Program-made: the position numbers and the translations under genes
The notes under the pieces: model-generated
Database searches by the model: none
The model's input: only the letters and a program-made list of their open reading frames with translations
Told to the model about the DNA's origin: nothing
In this document: one piece after another, positions 14,690-20,044 of the stretch
How positions within the stretch are numbered: position 1 is the first letter of the stretch
Layout of the letters: each line of letters starts with the position of its first letter
From: an uncultured Clostridia bacterium
GTDB taxonomy: Bacteria; Bacillota; Clostridia; TANB77; UBA1234
Length of the DNA stretch: 20,044 bases
Assembly (NCBI GenBank): GCA_947624765.1
Contig: CANQLS010000005.1
Location: forward strand, 1 to 20,044
Direction: 5' to 3'

Positions 14690-15520
14690 CTAATATAATA
14701 AATTTCCAACTTTCAAACCTTTAACTTCAACCATTTGCCATTTTCCATCTTGATACTTCCAAACAGCTTCTATCTCATCTAAAATATCCATATCATTATT
14801 GCCTATAATTCTTTGTAACGTTCTTAATCCCTCTCTATCATTTAATTGTACAGTTTCAACAGACACAAATCCTGTAGTTCCAATCTTCTTATTTTCATCT
14901 AATAATTTTCCAGAATCATCATATAAAGAATCATTAATATAATCTTGTTTTTGACTTGACAAATCTAACGAACCATTCCAATTTAATTTCTTATTAACAA
15001 CTTCTACTTTAAATCCATCTAAGAAATTTCCACTAAATACAAGCCCTTTGTTATTTCTCTCTTTCCACATTTCTGATAATTTTCCATCACAATAAGTAAA
15101 TATTCTAACATTCATTTTATCAGTTTCATTAACAATCATAATATCTAAAATTTGTTCTCCAGTAAAATCTTTAATCACAATTTTATTACTTCCACCATTA
15201 AACTTTCTTGCATCAGCCTTTGTAAATGTAGCGTTTGCTGTATCATATACTACAACGTCCATATTCTGATAATTATTACTTTCATCTATCTTTTCACCAA
15301 TCAACAATATCATATCCTCTACACTATCACCAGTTACATCTGCAACTGCATAATTTACAATATACATTGTATTAGGATAAGAAAGCTCTGTAAATTCATC
15401 TCCGACATTTTTATCAATTGGCTTAAACTCTGTTTTCTCCTTATCTCCAGAAAAACTTTTCATAAAAATAGCTAATACAATTAAAACTATTACAATAATC
15501 CAAACGAATTTTTTATTCAT
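14690..15520 (-). CDS. Membrane-anchored FG-GAP/VCBS-like protein
   Basis: A 276-residue extracytoplasmic protein: one N-terminal membrane segment or uncleaved signal (about 6-23), then a soluble domain. Two segments resemble FG-GAP/VCBS propeller repeats with calcium-loop spacing: VADVTGDSVEDMILL (about 59-73) and IKDFTGEQILDIMIV (about 116-130). A C-terminal part (about 220-276) ends VWKYQDGKWQMVEVKGLKVG. No catalytic motif was seen; a surface or envelope binding role is plausible but unproven. The ribosome binding site (GGAGG, 9 bases before the ATG) lies within an 11-bp hairpin. It sits 47 bases after the RNHCP gene and is probably the last gene of the miaB transcript. Confidence 0.65.
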   Translation of the reverse strand: MNKKFVWIIVIVLIVLAIFMKSFSGDKEKTEFKPIDKNVGDEFTELSYPNTMYIVNYAVADVTGDSVEDMILLIGEKIDESNNYQNMDVVVYDTANATFTKADARKFNGGSNKIVIKDFTGEQILDIMIVNETDKMNVRIFTYCDGKLSEMWKERNNKGLVFSGNFLDGFKVEVVNKKLNWNGSLDLSSQKQDYINDSLYDDSGKLLDENKKIGTTGFVSVETVQLNDREGLRTLQRIIGNNDMDILDEIEAVWKYQDGKWQMVEVKGLKVGNLLY

Positions 15521-15523
15521 AGC

Positions 15524-15562
15524 AAAATTCCTCCTTTATACATAAGTATTAGGAGGAATTTT
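15524..15562 (-). promoter_or_regulatory. Hairpin covering the ribosome binding site of the VCBS-like gene
   Basis: In the mRNA the upstream arm AAAATTCCTCC (15562-15552) is the exact complement of the GGAGGAATTTT (15534-15524) that serves as ribosome binding site. This gives 11 perfect pairs, plus one more, with a small inner ATAC/GTAT stem in the 17-base loop. Pairing would hide the Shine-Dalgarno. A T8 run lies on the plus-strand side, but there is no plus-strand gene to terminate. Confidence 0.6.
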
Positions 15563-15567
15563 TTTTA

Positions 15568-15885
15568 TTACATTTTTTCAATTGGATTTGTACTTAATTG
15601 AATAATTTTTTTCATATTATCATCTTTTGCAGCTACATTTTTTCTAATCTTACCACATTTTTTACAACGATAAATAATAACAAAACCTTTTTTAGAATTA
15701 TTCTCAATGCCTAATGGTTCTAACATTCCATGACACTTCTCCTGCCTATCACCCGGAAAAATATCCACATGCTTAGCATACAAACAATACGGACAATGAT
15801 CTCTACACGAATACTCTAATTTAGAAACTTTTTTCCCACAATTTTCACATACAAACTCTTCATCAATTTCTGTAAAATTAGCCAT
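15568..15885 (-). CDS. RNHCP-domain zinc-finger protein
   Basis: A 105-residue protein of the RNHCP family. Landmarks are FVCENCGKKV, the signature YSCRDHCPYCL (the family's RNHCPxCL with Asp for Asn), HVDIFPGDRQEKCHG and a C-terminal YRCKKCGKIRKN, together giving several CxxC zinc ligands. Function is not established; the fold suggests nucleic-acid binding. A GTG at 15891 would add two residues, but AAGGG lies only 1 base before it and 7 bases before the ATG at 15885, so I chose the ATG. It follows the nucleoside kinase by 18 bases. Confidence 0.85.
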   Translation of the reverse strand: MANFTEIDEEFVCENCGKKVSKLEYSCRDHCPYCLYAKHVDIFPGDRQEKCHGMLEPLGIENNSKKGFVIIYRCKKCGKIRKNVAAKDDNMKKIIQLSTNPIEKM

Positions 15886-15903
15886 TCTCACACCCTTCTC
15901 TCT

Positions 15904-17547
15904 TTAACGATAGAAGCATCCATCTCCTACAAATTCTCTTAAAATAGAATTTAAAGGTATCTCTTTTGTTTCCATAGGTAAAAAATATCCTAAAAATTCA
16001 TATAATCTTTTCGCTTCAGAAAACTCTGGAGCATCATGTGGCACAGACATTAATAATGGTTCCACTTGCGATTTTAAAGCAGATATCTCATATACAAGTG
16101 AAGAATTAAAAATTACATCTGCTTCCTCTTGATATGGGAAAATATATTTTTCCTCTCCATTTCTAACAGATGGCCACATTCTAATCGTTGCAATCGCTGA
16201 ATGAGAACGGAATTTACTATCTCTAAGCATTCTTCTAATCATACGTGAATCTGTTGTAGAAATTCTATTATAATCATCAATATTTAATGCAGTTAACGCA
16301 CTAATATAAATTTTAAATTTATTCTCTCTTGGAATTGATGCAGTTAATTTTTCATTTAATCCATGAATTCCCTCAATAACTAGCACTTCATCATCATGTA
16401 ATTGTGCTTTATTACCAAGATATTGTCTAGTACCAGTAGTAAAATCAAACGTTGGCAACTCAACTTCTTGCCCATTTAAAAGAGCAATTAATTGATCATT
16501 AAATAATTTCAAATCAATCGATTCTAAACATTCAAAATCATAATTTCCATTCTCATCTTTTGGATTATCTTCACGATTAACAAAATAATTATCCATAGAC
16601 AAGGTTACAGCCTTAATACCATTAGTTTTTAGTTGTATGCCTAATCTTTGTGCAAATGTTGTTTTACCAGAAGAAGATGGTCCAGCAATTAAAACAATTT
16701 TTCTTCGTCTATCTTCAGCAATTTGTTCTGCAATTTTCGCAATCTTTTTTTCATGAAGAGCCTCTGTAACTCTAACCAGTTCTCCAATTCTACCATCTTT
16801 AATATATTGATTTAATTCCGAAACATTTTCTACATTTAAAATGCGATGCAATTTTTCATATTCATCAAAAGTAGCATACAACTTTTTAGTATTAATAATC
16901 TCTTCAACCTGTGTTGGATTAGACCTTCTTGGATAAATAAGAAGCACTCCACTCTCATATGGCTTAACCTCAAAATATTTTAAATACTTTGTTGACAATG
17001 GCATAACACCATAAAAATAATTATACGTATTGCCACAATAATACATAGATACATAAGACTTCATACGATTATCTAATAAACCGATTTTATCCTCTCTATG
17101 CTTTTCACGATAAAGATTTTTAGCTTCATCAATTGTTAAAATTCTTTTTTCAAACGGAATATCATCTTCAACAATCTGTTTCATCCTATCCTTTACTTCA
17201 GAAACTATTTCTTCAGATACCTTTGTGCCATCTTGAGTTTCACAATAAATAGAATGTCCTAAAGAATAATTAACTGTCATTTTAATTTCCGGATGTGTTT
17301 CCTCAAATGCTTTTAACAATAAAAACGTTAATCCTCTAATATAAATTCTACTACCATCAGAAGATGAATAATCAATTAAATCAAGTTTGCAATCTTTCTC
17401 TAATAAATAATCTAAAGACTTCACCTCGTTATATACCTTGCAAGCTAATATCTCTTCGTCGTTTACAGACAATACCTTTAAAAAATCTTTAACCTTAATA
17501 GGCTCTTCATTATCATATGTTTTATCTTGATATGTAACACGAAACAT
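15904..17547 (-). CDS. TGS-domain nucleoside (uridine kinase-like) kinase
   Basis: A 547-residue fusion. An N-terminal ThrRS-like region comes first: a TGS/ubiquitin-like part (about 1-60), then a domain resembling the ThrRS second domain with GHSIYCE near 97-103. A C-terminal P-loop kinase of the uridine kinase/phosphoribulokinase family follows. Kinase landmarks are GPSSSGKTT (289-297), the LSMDNYFVNRED segment, PTFDFTTGTRQ, VLVIEGIHGLN, and the lid arginines of RMIRRMLRDSKFR. Predicted to phosphorylate a nucleoside with ATP or GTP; the preferred substrate is not visible. The ATG at 17547 follows AGGAGGAAGTAAG and is 14 bases after the miaB stop. The frame is open further upstream (a TTG at 17592), but that overlaps miaB and lacks a site. 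Confidence 0.88.
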   Translation of the reverse strand: MFRVTYQDKTYDNEEPIKVKDFLKVLSVNDEEILACKVYNEVKSLDYLLEKDCKLDLIDYSSSDGSRIYIRGLTFLLLKAFEETHPEIKMTVNYSLGHSIYCETQDGTKVSEEIVSEVKDRMKQIVEDDIPFEKRILTIDEAKNLYREKHREDKIGLLDNRMKSYVSMYYCGNTYNYFYGVMPLSTKYLKYFEVKPYESGVLLIYPRRSNPTQVEEIINTKKLYATFDEYEKLHRILNVENVSELNQYIKDGRIGELVRVTEALHEKKIAKIAEQIAEDRRRKIVLIAGPSSSGKTTFAQRLGIQLKTNGIKAVTLSMDNYFVNREDNPKDENGNYDFECLESIDLKLFNDQLIALLNGQEVELPTFDFTTGTRQYLGNKAQLHDDEVLVIEGIHGLNEKLTASIPRENKFKIYISALTALNIDDYNRISTTDSRMIRRMLRDSKFRSHSAIATIRMWPSVRNGEEKYIFPYQEEADVIFNSSLVYEISALKSQVEPLLMSVPHDAPEFSEAKRLYEFLGYFLPMETKEIPLNSILREFVGDGCFYR

Positions 17548-17561
17548 CTTACTTCCTCCTA

Positions 17562-18947
17562 TCATTCCACTAACTTTCCTTTTAAATACCAAACATGTTC
17601 AGAAATAATTTTCACCTCTACTTCTGATCCTATCAATGCTTTACTGCCTTCAAAATGAACAATCTTACCAGTTCTTGTACGTCCTGTTAGCACTTCTGCA
17701 TTTGTCTTACTTTCTCCTTCAACTAAAATCTTTTGAATAGTTCCTAAATATTTTTTATTTTCCTCTTCAATCAAATTATCAGCTAAAACTTTTAATCGCT
17801 GAAAACGTTCTGATTTAATTTCTTCCGGAATATGATTTTCCATCTTTTCCGCACGCGTTCCCTTTCGTACAGAATAAATAAACATATAAATTTGTTCGAA
17901 ACCAACTTTTTTAACTACATCTAACGTATCCTCGAAATCTTCTTCCGTTTCGCCAGGGAAACCAACAATAATATCAGTTGTAAAAGTAACATCTGGTACT
18001 TTATCACGAATTTTTTGTACTAAAGAAAGATACTCTTCTTTAGTATAACCACGATTCATATCGCGAAGCACCTTAGTACTACCAGATTGCAACGGCAAAT
18101 GAATTACTTTACATACACTTTTACAATTAGCAATAGCTTCAATCACATCATCTTTAAAATCTTTTGGATGTGGCGACATAAAACGCACAATATCAATGCC
18201 CTCAATCATATCAATATCGTAAAGTAAATTGGCAAAATTATAATTTTCTCTACCATGATAAGAATTTACATTTTGTCCCAATAACATAATTTCTCGATAA
18301 CCATCTTTTGCAAGGTTTCTAATCTCATCTAAAATATCTTCTGGCTTTCTACTTCTTTCTCTTCCTCTAGTATAAGGAACTATGCAATAAGAACAAAAAT
18401 TATTACAACCATTCATAATAGTAACACTAGCACTCTTTGTATCTTCTCTTTTAATAGGAAGCCCTTCCCAAACTTCTCCATCAATATTCCAAACATCAAA
18501 AACCTTTTTTTGACCTAACAATTTGTCATACAACATTTCTGGAAATTTATAAATATTATGCGTACCAAATAAAATATCAACATAAGGATAACTCTTTTTA
18601 ATTCGTTCTACTACATGCTCTTCTTGACTCATACAACCTGCGAAACAAATAATAGCCCCTTTTTCTTCCTTCTGCCTTTTTAATTCTCCCAATTTACCAA
18701 AAACTTTTTCTTCCGCATTCTCTCGAATAGAACAAGTATTTAAAACAACAATATCTGCATCTTCCATTTTATCTATCTCAGTATAACCCATTTGTTCTAA
18801 CATACCTGCAATCTTTTCAGAATCATTCTCATTAAGTTTACAGCCCATTGTATCAATAAAATATTTTTTCGAGAAACCAAAATCTTTAATTTTCTCCATA
18901 TATTCATATTGTTTTTGAATTTCTTCTTCTTTAACTGTTTCAATCAT
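17562..18947 (-). CDS. miaB: tRNA-2-methylthio-N6-isopentenyladenosine synthase MiaB
   Basis: Radical-SAM enzyme that adds a methylthio group to i6A37 of tRNAs reading UNN codons. The 461-residue product has the N-terminal methylthiotransferase domain with three cluster cysteines (Cys36 in MGCKLNENDSE, Cys72 in NTCSIRENAE, Cys105 in AGCMSQ). The radical-SAM triad is CNNFCSYC (181-188), followed by PYTRGRERSR. A C-terminal TRAM domain ends the protein. An extra 40 residues could be read from further upstream (to 19067), but they are not family-like and cover the promoter. I chose the ATG at 18947, which has only a modest site (GGTTGAG). It leads the operon with the nucleoside kinase and RNHCP gene. 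Confidence 0.95.
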   Translation of the reverse strand: MIETVKEEEIQKQYEYMEKIKDFGFSKKYFIDTMGCKLNENDSEKIAGMLEQMGYTEIDKMEDADIVVLNTCSIRENAEEKVFGKLGELKRQKEEKGAIICFAGCMSQEEHVVERIKKSYPYVDILFGTHNIYKFPEMLYDKLLGQKKVFDVWNIDGEVWEGLPIKREDTKSASVTIMNGCNNFCSYCIVPYTRGRERSRKPEDILDEIRNLAKDGYREIMLLGQNVNSYHGRENYNFANLLYDIDMIEGIDIVRFMSPHPKDFKDDVIEAIANCKSVCKVIHLPLQSGSTKVLRDMNRGYTKEEYLSLVQKIRDKVPDVTFTTDIIVGFPGETEEDFEDTLDVVKKVGFEQIYMFIYSVRKGTRAEKMENHIPEEIKSERFQRLKVLADNLIEEENKKYLGTIQKILVEGESKTNAEVLTGRTRTGKIVHFEGSKALIGSEVEVKIISEHVWYLKGKLVE

Positions 18948-18977
18948 GACGATACTCAACCTTTCCTTTCCAACATC

Positions 18978-19006
18978 ATTATATCCCCTTTTTCGCCATA
19001 ATTCAA
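18978..19006 (-). promoter_or_regulatory. Sigma-A-like promoter of the miaB operon
   Basis: On the minus strand TTGAAT (19001-19006) is followed after exactly 17 bases by TATAAT (18978-18983). The leader before the miaB ATG is about 25 bases. This supports the internal ATG start at 18947, because longer readings would begin upstream of the transcript. Confidence 0.75.
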
Positions 19007-19010
19007 GGAA

Positions 19011-19049
19011 AAGGTTGGAAAATAATGAAGTATCATTTTTCCCAACCTT
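19011..19049 (-). terminator. Probable terminator between the FGE-like gene and miaB
   Basis: AAGGTTGG (19011-19018) and CCAACCTT (19042-19049) are perfectly complementary. Inner A4/T4 and ATGA/TCAT pairs lengthen the stem with small bulges around a 4-base loop. On the minus strand the stem is followed by TTCCTT, a short imperfect U-tract. It ends just before the miaB -35. Confidence 0.5.
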
Positions 19050-19083
19050 ATCGAACACTATTCTCAAAAGTAATTATTTTTTA

Positions 19084-20044
19084 TTATTTAACTACTACAA
19101 CTCGAAAACCGACTTTTATAATATGCAGCACCATTATAATCATTATCGAAAAAATATACACCAGAATGAGAATTATCAAAAGGACAACTACGTCTAAAAA
19201 AAGGCATACCCCCACACGGAAAATATGAATAATTTTGATTCCATGAATTCACACCTCCTCCACCAGATTTTGATACCTCGTATATAGCATCACCAAATTT
19301 TTTTGCATTTAAAATATAATTATTAGCACTCGTATCCAAAGAATTTCCTAATTCATCCTTTTCATCATTATATACATATTCATCTTTTTCATAATCATTT
19401 GTATATTCTTGCTTATATTTTTTTAAGGCATCATTTGCGACATAACCAGCAACATATTCACATGACCCACCAGATAAATCATAAATACCATATATTGTAC
19501 CAGTACTACTTCCTCTATATCCATATACATTGTTATATGGATAAAATGTTTTTGGAGACTTCGATGAATCTAATGCGTTTCCATTATTATCTGTGTAGGT
19601 AATTTCAATTGAACCATCTATATTATATATTTTTTTAATCTTCTTATAGCCAGAACTTGTATAATCATTTTCACTTTTTCCTGACATTCCTGTTATTGAA
19701 GTATAACTTCCTTCTCCTTCAAAGTAAGAATTATTATATATATTAGTATTACCGTATTTACTCTGAGTTAAATATGCAATAGCCCCCCATTCACTGTTTT
19801 TAATATGATGACTTGTGCTATCTGTTAACCCATGTCTAGTTGCCAACATTGTTGATTGCTTAACCATAATTGGAATATCAAGATACCTCCAACTAGTTAC
19901 ATTAGGTCTGATAGTTACATATTCATCAACGCTACTATTTCTTATGCTTCCGATAAGTATCTATATTGGTGGTGATTTTTCCATTACCCTCTACTAGTAC
20001 AGTATCCGTACTTTTATCTTCTATCAATTCCGTTGTACTACTAC
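19084..20044 (-). pseudogene. FGE-sulfatase/C-type-lectin-like surface protein, 3' part, split over three frames
   Basis: The 3' end of a larger gene entering from the right edge. The first piece (20042 to the TAG at 19935-19937) reads SSTTELIEDKSTDTVLVEGN and ends ITTNIDTYRKHKK. The next frame, open from 19960, continues SSVDEYVTIRPNVTSWRYLDIPIMVKQS (in pieces), then NSEWGAIAYLTQSKYG and GIYDLSGGSCEYVAGYV, hallmarks of the SUMF1-like fold. It closes abnormally as YYKSRFSSCSS at 19088. The third frame instead gives VGFRVVVVK and a TAA at 19084-19086, the expected family ending. Dropping one A from the A4 run at 19114-19117 joins them. Both breaks are +1, so the gene looks decayed or mis-sequenced. 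No start or ribosome binding site for a separate shorter gene was seen. The intact protein is probably secreted or pilin-like; that part is outside the window. Confidence 0.7.

Noticed and set aside
15524..15570. Plus-strand intrinsic terminator
   Set aside because: The stem plus T8 looks like one, but there is no plus-strand gene upstream, so the minus-strand role at the ribosome binding site is preferred.
19025..19228. Plus-strand small frames opposite the FGE-like gene
   Set aside because: Low-complexity Ile/Thr/Arg-rich translations without ribosome binding sites; shadows of the minus-strand coding sequence.
1..20044. CRISPR arrays, tRNA or rRNA genes, insertion sequences
   Set aside because: No regularly spaced repeats, no tRNA-like cloverleaf with a T-loop GTTC motif, no rRNA and no transposase were seen on reading through both strands.

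Overview
The window is AT-rich DNA with tightly packed genes, short intergenic gaps, strong GGAGG-type ribosome binding sites and sigma-A-like promoters. Gene content points to a Gram-positive, probably spore-forming member of the Clostridia. The evidence is YqfC, YqfD and a PdaA-type deacetylase next to one another, the yqf-ybeY-cdd-era-yqzL-recO gene order, a single-chain GlyRS, pyruvate phosphate dikinase and an Agr-type quorum-sensing locus. Genus and species cannot be decided from the sequence. No rRNA, tRNA, CRISPR array, insertion sequence or phage gene was seen, and no gap without a gene exceeds about 170 bases.

Region 1 (1-11331, all minus strand). Reading in the direction of transcription: pdaA-like, yqfC, yqfD, an unrecognised 406-residue protein, ybeY, a DUF3048 membrane protein, cdd, era, yqzL and recO. 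A separate promoter then serves glyQS and a sugar-transfer-type ATP-grasp gene, and another serves ppdK, which runs off the left edge. This is the conserved Firmicutes maturation/repair operon fused to sporulation genes. The usual phoH-pgpH pair is missing (an unknown gene sits there), and the usual dgkA slot holds DUF3048.

Region 2 (11427-14472). This is an Agr-like peptide signalling module in an unusual layout. The response regulator and histidine kinase are on the plus strand from a good promoter. They converge on agrB and a 36-codon agrD-like peptide gene on the minus strand. The two transcripts meet at one 9-bp bidirectional hairpin. The peptide has an amphipathic leader, one cysteine followed by aromatic residues, and a C-terminal tail with a proline, as expected for a cyclic (thio)lactone pheromone made by AgrB and sensed by the kinase.

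Region 3 (14494-19006, minus strand). From its own promoter come miaB, a TGS-domain nucleoside kinase, an RNHCP zinc protein and a membrane-anchored FG-GAP/VCBS-like protein. The start site of the last is buried in an 11-bp hairpin. A 42-codon cysteine-rich tail-anchored peptide with its own promoter follows.

Region 4 (19084-20044, minus strand). The 3' part of a formylglycine-generating-enzyme/C-type-lectin-like surface protein is spread over three reading frames by two apparent single-base shifts. It runs off the right edge.
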